A stretch of 64,000 bases of DNA from Ctena decussata (lineage: Eukaryota; Mollusca; Bivalvia; Lucinida; Lucinidae), in contig OZ022509.1 of NCBI GenBank assembly GCA_963989385.1, positions 53,584,271 to 53,648,270 of the forward strand, given 5' to 3'. Under the pieces are notes generated by a model. The model was given only the letters and a program-made list of their open reading frames with translations. It was not told the origin of the DNA and searched no databases. Below, one piece after another: positions 36,421-47,035 of this stretch. How positions within the stretch are numbered: the first letter of the stretch is position 1; each line of letters begins with the position of its first letter. Both the position numbers and the translations under genes were made by a program.

Positions 36421-36499
36421 CTGGAATAACAAGCAAATTTGGTGAATTTACATCCCCTGCCGAAGTGATCTGGACTTCTTTGTGGTTTGTTTTAAGTTT

Positions 36500-37325
36500 C
36501 ATATCATTTCTTTCACTGGTTACTTACTTGCGGCTGAACTTAAGGATTTTAAATCAAATCAAGGGCAATAACTTTGTCATAGGTCAGCCTCTAAAAATCT
36601 TACCTCAGCATCACCACACAATGACGAAACATTTTAAATCCAGTTTCAAGAAATTTTGTTTACCAAAACCCAAGTTAAGACTAATTTGTTGATTTTAAAT
36701 CAGTTCAATGGCAATAAATCACGCACTTCTGATGCCATTATGACAAAACTTAATGTACACTGCCTTGTCATGACAATGCATAATTCATTTAATTTTCATG
36801 AAATTCTATTCATCGGTTACTTAACCAATTCAAGGTCAATAACTCATTGCTTACTATAGAAATTCTGACAAAACGCAAGATGCACCAATGTGTTATGGTG
36901 AGACATATTAGGTAAAAGTTTCACAGCAATCTATTCATCGCTTACTTAGTTTTGGCTAAATTTCTCAATCTTAAATCGTTTCAAGGGCGATAACTCAAAC
37001 ACTACTGATGCCATTCTGACGAATCTTTATGTGCATAGCCGTGTTATGGTGACACATGTTTAAGTTTCATGAGCTTCCGGTAATTTTTTACTTCATAAAA
37101 GACTCATTTTATTGATTTTAAATCAATTCCAAGGCAATAACTTATGCACTACTTAAGATAGTTCGACGAAACTTGATGTGTATCAACACATGATAGTGAT
37201 ATATATTCACCTTGCATTTCATGAAATTCCGTTTTATGGTTACTAAGTACCGGTAATGGCTCGGGACAGACGTCCAGATGGACATGGAGAAAACAATACC
37301 CCTCCGCCTATGGCAAGGGATAATG
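36500..37325. repeat. Tandem-cored repeat, unit about 160-170 bp, four to five copies
   Basis: Units share TTTTAAATCANTTCAAGGGC, AATAACTC, GATGCCATTCTGACAAA, and CATGAAATTC...CGGTTACTTA. The 3' end has a GGGACAGACGTCCAGATGGAC run and CCTCCGCCTATGGCAAGGG. That end resembles the GGAC-rich, short-hairpin terminus of the other tandem-cored elements in the window. Confidence 0.65.
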
Positions 37326-37689
37326 AATATATCAATTTTGAACTGTACAGCTAATCAAAATGATGCTATTTTCTTCAGTTTGAGACTTAGCATGTTTGAT
37401 GCTGTGCAAAATTTAAGGTCTTAAACCCACCAAAATAAATATATATATATATAATTATATAATTTAAAAAAACACAGCCTCTGCCAGCGACTCCGGCAGA
37501 GCTTTAGATGAAGGGGAAAATACACAAAAATAACATGCTAATACAACATAGTGTTTTATGTTTTATTTCTGTATTTTTTTTTTTTTTTTATAAAAAGCAT
37601 GCAAATATGAGCTAAAAATCATACAAACATGAGCTTATAATATGCTGCAACAAAGCCCTTCAATACTAAATGAAATGCTGACATGGACT

Positions 37690-37780
37690 ACAAAAACTAC
37701 TATTTCTCCACAACTCTTATGATCGTATAATTCTGAACGAACTGTACGATCATAAGAGTTGTGGAGACATAGTAGTTTTT
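37690..37780. repeat. Strong hairpin, about 35-bp arms
   Basis: CCACAACTCTTATGATCGTA faces TACGATCATAAGAGTTGTGG across a loop of about 20 bases, with ACTACTATTTCT/AGACATAGTAGT continuing outward. Origin unknown. Confidence 0.75.
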
Positions 37781-37899
37781 GACTGCAATCACCGTTCAGA
37801 ACAAAATGTACACCCAAGCCTCTGTGAAAGTCAGGAGACTGCATCCAGACAGCTGGATCCATCAGCGTTTTGCTGGCTGCTCTATGAGTAGCAAAGAAC

Positions 37900-38126
37900 C
37901 TGGGGTCGTATTTGTAAAACGACTTAAGTGGTTGCTATGCTGTTGCTAAGGCTTAATTCCTATTAAGGAGATTCCTTACAACTATGAAATTTGCTCTAGA
38001 GGAACAGCCTTTTTAGACTGTTCCTCCAGAGCAAATTTCATAGTTGTAGGGAATCTCCTTTCATAGAAATTCAGCCTTAGCAACAGCATAGCAAATATTT
38101 AAGTCATTTTATAAATACGGCCCCTG
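37900..38126. mobile_element. Fold-back element with CGTATTTGTAAAACGACTTAA ends
   Basis: Almost fully palindromic. CAACTATGAAATTTGCTCTA faces its complement around a GGAACAGCC centre. Outer arms are TTGCTATGCTGTTGCTAAGG and its inverse, with ends GGGTCGTATTTGTAAAACGA and TCATTTTATAAATACGGCCC. Confidence 0.8.
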
Positions 38127-38139
38127 TAGGTAGCAGTTG

Positions 38140-39070
38140 CTGAAGACCCTAAGCTACTTTCTTGTTAAATGTTGCTGCATGCTTTTCCCTATACTTTTGT
38201 AATTGTAAATAATATTGATTGGGCAGCTTTAAACAGGTGAAATACCCGTGACTTTGTCATACAAAGTGCTGAAAATTAAAGTTTTGTCATTTTAGTTGGC
38301 AACCAAAACTGACATACTTTGATATCATGAATATTTGTATTATGGTAAAATATAATGTACATGCGAAGGTTCTCGTTCACTGTCTTGCTTTTGTTTATTT
38401 TTTGTTGCTCAACAGGTAACAGGAAGGAAAATCGCCATTCGTGGACAGATTTCTCTATATTCAAAAATCAGTTCATATTTATCAACTGCATATTGTCATC
38501 AAAAATGAAGGCAGAGTTGCTTTTTATGAAGATGTAGACGGGATACGGGCAGTCAGTAAACAGTAAACGGATAGTATAGGGGCAAGGTCTGGCATATATA
38601 CAAAGAATATGGAGTATCAGAAAAGGTAGGGCCATTAGCTTTTTTCTGAATGTTTCCGATTTTTTGTTTCCGATTTTTTCTTTTGCTTTGTGTGTGTGTG
38701 TTAGTTTAGGGGGGATATTTTTTCTAATGCGTTTTGCTGGGAATGGGGCCACACTATTTTCCATGATGGTGGTGGGGTAGGGGGTCAGACAAAGAAAACC
38801 TAAATCAGTGGGTGGGCCTTGAAAAAGTATGTGGATTTCCCGAAAATTCCCTCACCCTAACCCAAACACCCCCTCCCCCAAGCCCTCACACACGCACACA
38901 CACACAAGCCGATAAATAATGAAAGTTCCATAAATAATGAAGAGTTCCACTGGTTGTTGATTCAATGTCTTTCACTAACTTGTTGATGAGTGGCACCCTC
39001 TTCAGGGTTTCTTTAGCAGCAGTAACATTCCTGGTGCATACAACAAGTCCATAAATGTTTTATCCTGAGT
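38140..39070. other. Intergenic, no gene recognised
   Basis: AT-rich DNA with a TG run near 38690 and a CA run near 38885-38905. No exon or element was identified. Confidence 0.4.
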
Positions 39071-39079
39071 ATTCAAGGC

Positions 39080-39444
39080 GGGGAATCACGTGACTTACAC
39101 ACATTTTCATGCACTATAGACTAGTGCAGATACCTTGTCTTTGTTTGCAGCAAACAACTAGTTTTCCACCTTGCCTGGAGCAAAGGCTTTCTGACTTCAC
39201 TCCAGATTATGTGGCAAACTACATCGTACATGGAAACGTCTCTTAGATAATGGCTTGGTGTTGGGGATAGGGTTTGGGATCTGATTCAGTCAGTTCCTGT
39301 AGTGTAGTTACTCGTTAAATTTGCTGATAAGGGACGAGGTATCGGCACTTAACCGCATGAAAATTCATTGAGTATTTTTGAAATAATTATTATTTTTCTT
39401 ACCGTTCTGTCTGAATACAGGTACAAAATATCACGTGATTCCCC
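39080..39444. mobile_element. Element with GGGGAATCACGTGA terminal inverted repeats
   Basis: Left end GGGGAATCACGTGACTT and right end ATCACGTGATTCCCC are inverted, 365 bp apart. The inner sequence around 39265-39315 (CTGATTCAGTCAGTTCCTGT) reappears inverted near 46090-46130, so the family has at least one other fragment here. Confidence 0.6.
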
Positions 39445-39541
39445 ACTGTGTGTACTGCTTACTCCATACCATCCACTGTTATATACTCAAATATCTACTG
39501 TTTACTCCCTACTGCATATACACATTAGCATATCCATCTTT

Positions 39542-39868
39542 GGCCAGTTGTTCAAAACTAGCAACACCATTAGTTAACTAGACTTTAAATCTCCAAACGT
39601 ACTGTATACAAATCACTGCTACCCTAATGTGCTTATGTATTGGATCACCTAAAAATAATTAATTTTCCATTTGTTCCAAACGGAAAATTCATTATTCTAG
39701 GTGTCCCAATATATACACACACTACGGTATTTTTTGCCCCTATATTGTAACAAAAGCTTCTCTCTTTTTTTCAGCAAAAACTATTAGCATGCATGCTTTT
39801 ATGTGTACTATAAGAGTAAAGAATCCTTGACTAACGATTCATTAAGCTTATGATGTTTGAACAACTGA
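39542..39868. mobile_element. MITE with CCAGTTGTTCAAAAC terminus, nested palindrome
   Basis: Left end GGCCAGTTGTTCAAAACTAG, right end GATGTTTGAACAACTGAGC. A perfect small palindrome (ATTAATTTTCCATTTGTTCC and mirror) ending TAGGTGTCCCAATA sits inside at 39646-39705. The same inner palindrome occurs alone at 40372-40445. Confidence 0.6.
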
Positions 39869-40371
39869 GCTGTGCTGTCTTGTTTCAAATGTTTACTGCT
39901 TAAAGACACATTTTTCAGCCTATATGAGAATGGTGGCACTCATAATCACCTCCAATAAACACATCCTTTCCCAGTTCCCAACATCAAACGGTTTTCTTAT
40001 CTAAGTGACTATGGGTGTCATAAAATCCCTTCACTGTAGCCTCTACCTGTATGAAATAAAAGGTCTCTTTAAGGACCCCTGCTGATTCCTTATCTCATCT
40101 CTCCATCTTCCAATAAACAGTCAATAGGTTGTTATGCAATCAAAAATGTGTCTTTAATTGATTATGCACATAAGCAGGTTCATATGCAAATTCTAAAAAC
40201 TTTTACTGCTTCCTGTGTGCTGTTGACTTTGTCCTGTAACCTTTCTGTCATAACTTTACCCTGTACTATCTACCGCTCATTTTACACAGGTGCTAAGTCA
40301 AAATCAAATGTTAATAAGGAAAATTTGTACTTGCATATGGATTCACAGTTACTGAAATGTGCCTAAACTTT

Positions 40372-40445
40372 GGGACACCCTACAATAATTAATTTTCCAT
40401 TTGGAACAAATGGAAAATTAATTATTTTAGGTGTCCCAATACTTA
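40372..40445. repeat. Solo palindrome GGGACACC...GGTGTCCC
   Basis: TAATTAATTTTCCATTTGGA faces its complement around GAACAA. The ends GGGACACCCTACAA and TTTTAGGTGTCCC are inverted. It is shared with 39646-39705, including the flanking CACTACGG just downstream. Confidence 0.7.
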
Positions 40446-40796
40446 TGCACACTACGGCAATTTAACTACAGTCATATTGCCAGTAATTGTCTTTTTTTTA
40501 TCTTTCTTTCTTTCACACAGCTAAATTGTTGAATTTATTCTTTACTGTATATCTAGAGGAAGACATCTTGCTGTTCCAGATCCTTGTGAATCTTGGAGTT
40601 GAAATCTGAAGCACCTGGGTGGCATAAACTGCAAAATAAAATTGAAATTATGTAAGTAAATATGCATGTTTTTTTTTCTGTGCTGATATAATTCCATACC
40701 TGTAATTATTGCTCTATGGCGGCTGTATATTTCATCATGTATCATCAATTATTACAAAGGCAGGTTTGTATTTTCACCCCTGTCAAAGTTATTAAT

Positions 40797-40930
40797 GAGC
40801 CGCAACACAGCAAAACCAACAAAGTGGCATTATGCGCTCAGCAAAAAGTCGGATCAGCCTAGGCATCCACCAATNNNNNNNNNNNNNNNNNNNNNNNTAT
40901 ATATATATATATATATATATACATATATAT
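40797..40930. mobile_element. MITE family A fragment, assembly gap and (TA)n
   Basis: GAGCCGCAACACAGCAAAAC starts a family A copy that is cut by 23 Ns (40875-40897). A (TA)n tract follows. The length of the gap is unknown, and the other MITE arm is missing. Confidence 0.7.
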
Positions 40931-41839
40931 ACTGAACAAAAATAAAAACTTGACGGTTTTTATTTCTCAATTCCGGCCAACCTAGCAAGTATGCAATGTA
41001 TGTATGGATGTTTTCGCATTGGACAGACGTCTGATTACTTAAATCATGAAAAAATACTGGTTAATTTTTGTCCTATCCGCAGTTAGCTAACTTATTCCTA
41101 TTTCAATAATTCTGACCAGAACATTAATTTGCGCATGCGCAGAAGTTATCTTGTACGCAATAAACAGTAAATTGAGTACGCACAGAAAACACTTTAACCG
41201 CTTCATGTTTATTGTATTCATAACCTGAAAATAACATTTAAAGATTCAAAACTCTCAGATTATCTCCCTTTGAATTAAACATATAGAGATTTTTGAGACG
41301 CTGTATTTTCTACACCAGTGCGTCTTTTTTATTATTATCTTCGAGGTTTGTTTGATGGTCTTGCAAACTCAATGTCTTAATAACTAAATTTTGTAGAAAG
41401 CCATTCCTTAAACTGCCATAAAGCCTTTAATGTGTAATGGGAATTCCATTGAAACTGAATTTCTGACTTCATAATGGCATGGACTGAGGGTTTTCGTCTG
41501 GGTCTCACGGCCTCCTAGTGGACCGTACATCGGCATAATTTTAACTAATGAGTCCATACAGATTGGATTTAATAATGGAAAGGCGTTGCCAACAGAATTT
41601 GTATCATTCATCAGACTTTAACAATTTTAAATTCGGCAATTGTTTGGTTTTGAGCTTAGAAAACAGAAAAGTACCCTTTTGACGTTTACAGTAGTCTCAA
41701 TATTGCTGTATCTTAAGACTCTTGAATTTCATGTGACTATGATATCACAAAATGATTATTTTTTCTTATATGAAAACTTTTTTCATGTCTCACCTGTTTC
41801 CGACTACCGTAGGATGAAAAATAGCGACTGTCAAGTTTT

Positions 41840-42225
41840 TATTTTATATATATATATATATATAGTAAAAACAATAAGTCCGATATAGCCAAATAACAAA
41901 ATTATTAATTAACTTCTACCGCGGTTTCACTGTTTTACAGATTTTCAAGAAGAAATATATATATATATATATAAAAAACACAATTGAGTCCGATTTCACA
42001 GTAACGTATGATTTATTTCGCTGTTTTCTACCGGGTTCACTGTTACAGTACAGATCATCAGGAACAAATATGGCGACTCTGTGTCGCATGGAAACGACGT
42101 TAGCAACGTAGCGTTCTTGTCGCATGCGCCGTAACGTCTACTTCCGCTCATTACAGTACAATACACTGTCACATTAACATCTATACAGTATAGTGTAATA
42201 ATGGCGTATATATATATAGTTCGAA
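41840..42225 (-). mobile_element. Two tandem Penelope-like terminal-repeat fragments with hammerhead-like motifs
   Basis: Two related segments, each with AGTCCGAT near one end and TTCTACCG further in, lie in the same orientation, separated by (TA)n. On the minus strand each carries a hammerhead-like arrangement at 41913-41952 and 42026-42064. In order these are a short stem I (CTTC/GAAG; TTC/GAA), UUGAAAA or CUGAUGA, a CUGU/ACAG stem II, GAAA or GAAC, a palindrome (CCGCGG or CCGG), then UA. No coding sequence is present. Confidence 0.55.
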
Positions 42226-42251
42226 AAAGTTGAGCCACAACAGCGGTAGTA

Positions 42252-42883
42252 TAAAGAAAAAAAGAACGAAAACGAGGAATAGCCTTTGATCACATTTTTA
42301 TTCTCAACGCGTTTCACTACTGCATGTAGATCTTCAAGAGACTGAAAAATAACGTTAACGTCATAGCAACAACGTACAATAAAGAAACGTCATAAATAAC
42401 GTTACGAACACATTTTAACATACATATATGGGGATGCCAGGAGGAGTATATTGGCGAGACTGGTGACACCTTAAGACATAGACTAACTGTACACAGACAG
42501 CAAATTCGAAATCCTAACGTCCGAATGTTATATGTTAGTGGACATATAAGTGTTTGCTCAAGGCAACTTGAGATACAATTCAAAGTGTTCCCCCTATATA
42601 AAATGAAAACGGACAGTATTACAGCACGTAAACTCAAAGAATCATATTTTATTGAATTATTCAGACCAAAGTTAAACCGTGCACTCTAACGATTGTATAG
42701 TTTCTGTATGTTAAAATGTGTTCGTAACGTTATTTATGACGTTTCTTTATTGTACGTTGTTGCTATGACGTTAACGTTATTTTTCAGTCTCTTGAAGATC
42801 TACATGCAGTAGTGAAACGCGTTGAGAATAAAAATGTGATCAAAGGCTATTCCTCGTTTTCGTTCTTTTTTTCTTTATATATA
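42252..42883 (+). mobile_element. Penelope-like element remnant with inverted terminal repeats
   Basis: Arms of about 172 bp (42252-42423 and 42708-42883) are near-perfect inverted copies. They bracket a GIY-YIG reading frame. Each arm contains a hammerhead-like motif, at 42788-42827 (+) and 42302-42341 (-). The right arm ends in a (TA)n tract. Inverted pseudo-LTRs, a GIY-YIG domain and hammerhead motifs are known traits of Penelope-like elements. The reverse transcriptase is absent here. Confidence 0.75.
42429..42689 (+). CDS. GIY-YIG endonuclease domain of a Penelope-like element (fragment)
   Basis: An open frame of 86 codons with no Met start, ending at TAA. It reads WGCQEEYIGETGDTLRHR at its beginning. 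The YIG of GIY-YIG is intact with the following T-LR-R helix. It continues with VSGHIS, FKVFPLYK, ARKLKESYFIELF and ends PKLNRAL. The helix Glu (KESYFI) and the final LN-type motif match the domain layout of GIY-YIG nucleases. It is the 3' part of a retroelement ORF whose reverse transcriptase has been lost. The frame is intact, so decay is limited or the insertion is young. Confidence 0.8.
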   Translation, partial: WGCQEEYIGETGDTLRHRLTVHRQQIRNPNVRMLYVSGHISVCSRQLEIQFKVFPLYKMKTDSITARKLKESYFIELFRPKLNRAL

Positions 42884-42897
42884 TATATTTAAGAAAT

Positions 42898-43048
42898 GAA
42901 TTTCATTTTTCTCAGGTTTATCGAAGTGTAAACTACATTGGGTCACGTGCAAAGTGAAAGAACCCCGAAGGGGTTCATGTAAACTTTGCTAGTGACCCAA
43001 TGTAGTTTACACTTCGATAAACATCAGAAAAATTAAGTTCATTGCTTA
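42898..43048. repeat. Fold-back, about 65-bp arms
   Basis: GTTTATCGAAGTGTAAACTA and CATTGGGTCAC face inverted copies across AGAACCCCGAAGGGGTTCA. It sits between Penelope-like fragments. GTAAACTACATT recurs at 43256, which suggests a shared origin with the adjoining sequence. Confidence 0.75.
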
Positions 43049-43333
43049 TATTTACATTTGTTTCAATCAAATCTTGCATGAAAAATCTTATAGAAGCGCT
43101 AAAATTGAAGCAGCAAACATGTACACGCAGATTTTCTGCTAACAGCAGAACGGCATGCATGACGTCATGACGTAGCTAACGTCCAATCAGGTTGTAGAGA
43201 GCTATTGTTTATTTTGACGTCATTGACGTCGCGTGTCTCAATGTAATTATTGGAATGTAAACTACATTACGTTCCAATGGTTTTCTATAGGATTTTTCAG
43301 TAAATACACCAAGAATGTAAATATATGTATATG

Positions 43334-43372
43334 AAAACGCCTGAAGATTGGAAATGAAAGCGCTCGCGTTTT
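43334..43372 (+). ncRNA. Hammerhead-like motif with 7-bp stem I
   Basis: AAAACGC pairs with GCGTTTT. Between them are CUGAAGA, a weak stem II (AUU/AAU), GAAA, the palindrome GCGC and UC. The conserved hammerhead core bases (CUGANGA, GAAA, UH) are all present. It lies about 100 bp before a (TA)n tract, like the other motifs in this cluster. Confidence 0.5.
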
Positions 43373-43462
43373 GTGTTATTGCTGCTACCATATCTATATA
43401 ATTTAAATACTGATTGGATTTTATTGTGAATTATACTGTGATCGCAAGTACATCTGTTTTTC

Positions 43463-43502
<40 letters not shown>

Positions 43503-43581
43503 AGAAATGAGACAAACATCAAACAAAAATCTTCCCGGTAGCACTGGATCCAACAAATGGATTCAAAATGATTGAAATAAG

Positions 43582-43990
43582 TATATGGTAGGATTAAATC
43601 ATCAACAGTGCAAAACAATATTTACTGAGCGCTTTCGGCTTTCGCCTTCTTCAGAGTTTACAGGTACAAGAAAAAAATCAAAATTTCAACATTTCTACAG
43701 GTAAATCAAGAAAAAACAAAATAATCATGAAAACGTTTCTCAATTTACTATTCAAATTCACATTAAACGACCAAAGAAATTGAAAAAAGGTCGTTTAACA
43801 AAGCAAAATTGCTACAAGGCGGCCGTTTCACGGCCCCAGTTCGAATTTGAAATTGCAAAAATGATTTACCTGTAGAAATGTTGAAATTTTGATTTTTTTC
43901 TTGTACCTGTAAACTCTGAAGAAGGCGAAAGCCGAAAGCGCTCAGTAAATATTGTTTTGCACTGTTGATGATTTAATCCTACCATATATA
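43582..43990 (+). mobile_element. Inverted-repeat Penelope-like terminal fragment, arms with hammerhead-like motif
   Basis: Arms of about 125 bp (43582-43710 and 43865-43990) are inverted copies flanked by (TA)n on both sides. The right arm carries a motif at 43913-43946: CUGAAGA, GGC-GAAA-GCC stem-loop, GAAA, GCGC, UC and a 3-bp stem I. Its mirror is at 43624-43657. The interior contains a GGTCGTTTAA/TTAAACGACC hairpin pair and no coding sequence. Confidence 0.65.
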
Positions 43991-44009
43991 TATATATATA
44001 TATATATAA

Positions 44010-44340
44010 GGACAAATCATACCTTTCAGTGACATGCTACATATGTGGACCTTTCGATGACACTGCCGTACAGCTGCTCCTGTATCATTTAGCTTTGAAA
44101 TCTTAACTCTTTTTCATATACAATTCAAGCTTTGACAAGCTGAAAATGCTTAAAGCCGTATAAAAGCTTTATTTCAAGATATACATTTTTTCAGTGTCGC
44201 TGAAAGGTCAAGCATAAAAAGGTCATGCAAAATACATACCTTTGGTCGACTCGTGTATATGTCACTTAATGGTGAACTAATATATGTCAACAAAAGGTAC
44301 GACTGGTTACAATATATGTCACCTGAAGGGCTGTATTGCG
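44010..44340. repeat. Cluster of TGTCRCTNNAAGGT motifs
   Basis: At least six copies, in both orientations, of a 14-base motif (TGTCGCTGAAAGGT, ATGTCACCTGAAGG, ACCTTTCAGTGACAT and similar). The same motif recurs throughout the exon array at 55-64 kb. Confidence 0.6.
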
Positions 44341-44544
44341 ACAAAGGTTTAGTTTGGAGGAGGCTTTAAACGAAAGATAAAGGAAAACAAATATTTTAAG
44401 AAATTGGATAGTTAAATTTTTGTTCATTTGCTTCAAATTCAGTGATCTTAAACTATGTCGCCATAAAGCAACAAGGGTTGCTGTGAATGTCTGCATGTCT
44501 TCAAATTCAAAACATCCATTGAAAAGATGCTGAAAAGTTTCAAG

Positions 44545-44705
44545 AGCGCCTGTAGTGTAGTGGATGACATTCCGGACTACCAATCCAGGAGTCGCAAGAT
44601 CGATCCCCCGCTTCTCCGGTCTTTTGGATGAGACTTTACACCGAGGCTCCGTCTCCATGTGACCTGGTTGTTGGTGGGACGTTAAATCCAAGTTCACTCA
44701 CTAGC
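44545..44705 (+). mobile_element. tRNA-derived SINE, family 2
   Basis: GCGCCTGTAGTGTAGTGGAT (A-box region) and GCAAGATCGATCCCCC (B-box-like) form the head. The body has GGATGAGACTTTACACCGAG and the end GGGACGTTAAATCCAAGTTC with CACTCACT. Different from family 1. Confidence 0.65.
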
Positions 44706-44719
44706 TGAAAAGTTTCAGT

Positions 44720-46890
44720 TTTAACATTTCTGTTTCAAAAATCAAACAGCGACGTGAAATGGCTGATATGGCCAGCACATAATTGTTAGTGACTTTATGT
44801 AGAACATAGACACCTGCATAGTGTTCAGCTCCTGTGAAACTGTAATGGTAAATCGATTAAATTATCTAGTTACGTATATAATGAACATAACATTCATTTC
44901 CACAAATAACGATAATAATAATAATGAAAATACGTGTAAGACAATTCAAAACATGCTGCTTACATTTCAGTCGCAATGTAACGGTACATGATGTCAAAGT
45001 GTACGACGCGCCTGTCATCATCGCAAACATGCCAAAACGTTCGAGATGTTGAAACTATTTCGTGTTTTATTTTTTCTTTCCACAATATAATCGGCTGCTG
45101 ATCCATCGAAGCAAATTCAATTCTTTATTAATAAGACTACCGGATACATAAAGCATCACAAAAACAAATATAGGTTTCTTCAAATTTTATAAAATTTAAC
45201 CCGAATTATTGTTCTATAGTCATAAAACATATCTTTGTGTATGTATGTATATAGAGATGGACAATATTTTTTTAGTAGCATCAACATTTAATGAGTTTTG
45301 GGATACCCTCCAGTTTAATGCCCTTGGGACGGAGAACGGATATTCAAAGTATGAAAGTCATAGAGAAGCATCAGAAACAGAACTAAGTTATTGATTAACT
45401 GATTGTTCCTCTTGCTGTTCTGTTTCCGCGCTACTACCAAGTGACGTCTCATCTGTTTCCATATACCAGCTGAGGTCCCATGAATTGCAACCAGAGGGTC
45501 CCCAAATATATTTGTATAGCACCATAAAACCTTAGAGAAAATAAAATCTAATCAGAGACGCATACAGCCACACCCTTACTGTCAGCCTAAATAAGCAAAA
45601 CAAATATATACACTCAGAGACTTTGGAAACGCAGCACCTTTGTTCCTTCGTATCTTCCAGACAATATGACCGGACTTCAACGAAGTTTACCTGAGCGAAC
45701 ATTTTCAAATTTTGTTGCACAACTGGCCATAACAAGGTCACATGGCAAAGTGTTAAACAAACCTATATTTTACGATATTGACAATGGGAATGTACAACTC
45801 TTTAAACAAACGAATGCGTGTTTAGGCACACTTGCAAACCACTGAAGTACATGAAATATTTTTTATGCTTCTCTTCTTTCTTTGTTTAAAGAAAGAAGAA
45901 TGTTTTCGCCGTTAACAGTTTGTCCAAGAAGACAGGTACCCGTTGTTTTAAAATCGTTTGGATTATTGACATTTGACATCCATATTATGGTCAACAGTTT
46001 CTGAACATTTAAAATTCATCAGTCTTCGACATTAAATAAATTATAACTTGTTTCCATTTAAGAACAATGAAAATTGTATTTTGCAAATTTTAAGAGTAAC
46101 TACACTTCAGGACCTGACTGAATCAGATCCCAAACATTTCCCCAACATCAAAGGGAAAGATTGACAAAGACATCCCAACAAACAATAAATTACAAGTGAT
46201 AAGCTGAGTCAGCAGCTCTTTCCCAAATAGGTGGCAACTCAGCTTTCTTTATTGAACTAAATAATTTAGACCAACAGATGGGTTACAACAGACTAAGCAA
46301 ATTATACGAAAAACATTTAACAATTATTTTTACCTATTTTCTATTTTTGTTATAGAAGGGTTAAAATGAGAACACAATAAATTAAACAGCACCGAACATA
46401 AAACAAATGCAACCGCAACGAAAATACCGCCTTGGGACGGTCAGTAATAACTACTGCGGGGTTTAAACCGGTTTAACTGGGCCCAGACCTTCACCCTCAC
46501 CCTCCGCCGCGGTGCACACAATTAGTTGGTAGTTCGGTTGGAGGTCACCTAACTAATATATAGCTTTGTGTAGGGGCTATTATAGAGTCTGAACCCCGAC
46601 CCACCGACGTGCAATTAAAGAGGACAGCAAAGTTGTCAGCCGTGATTGGGTTAACCACTAAGCATGCAGACTGTCGCATTACATCTATGTTATAGCCAAT
46701 GCGTTTAAATCGTATGATAATTTTCTTAAATTTTACAAGCCCATTTGTATATAGATGATGAAGGGAAGCGTTAATTGCCTTGATACTAATCGAAGCAAAA
46801 TCTACGTGAACACAGCAGTTAGCATCTGATGACTTGATGAATTTTGTTGGCAATCTTCCTCTTCATTTTATGAAAACATGCTCTAATCCT
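44720..46890. other. Intergenic, no gene recognised
   Basis: Mostly AT-rich unique DNA with a small hairpin near 45868-45900 (TTCTTTCTTTGTTTAAAGAA) and an inverted fragment of the 39.1-kb element near 46090-46130. No exon was placed here. Confidence 0.4.
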
Positions 46891-46892
46891 GT

Positions 46893-47035
46893 TTAGTTGT
46901 TCTCTCTCATCTGTCCCATGCGTTTCTTTGCTCGCCTTTGTTGTTTATTTTGCCCATTCATTATCTTTGATCGGAGCTGCCTGTAGGTGTAACGGCACAT
47001 TCTATTTGCCATGTATTGTATAAGTACATTTTTAC
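46893..47035 (-). CDS. Recombinase-like gene, terminal exon: second half of a Myb/SANT-like domain
   Basis: Acceptor TGATTTCTGTTTCAG, entry in phase 1, stop TAA at 46893-46895. It encodes 46 residues beginning KNVLIQYMANRM and continuing YTYRQLRSKIMN, then a basic tail (QQRRAKKRMGQM). The previous exon ends in LP plus one base, so the join reads LPSKNVLIQYMA. That resembles the P-S/G-K...C-terminal helix seen after recombinase-like cores in related invertebrate and fish proteins (from memory). A DNA-binding role is inferred. Confidence 0.75.

Noticed and set aside
40542..40640. Possible minus-strand terminal exon after a TTTTATTTTGCAG acceptor
   Set aside because: The short frames after the acceptor have no finger or other domain and end quickly. 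There is no support beyond one splice-like site.
40898..40960. Transposon end (ACTGAACAAAAATAAAAAC) after the gap
   Set aside because: It looks like a known type of terminal repeat, but the gap and (TA)n hide the boundary and no partner end was found.
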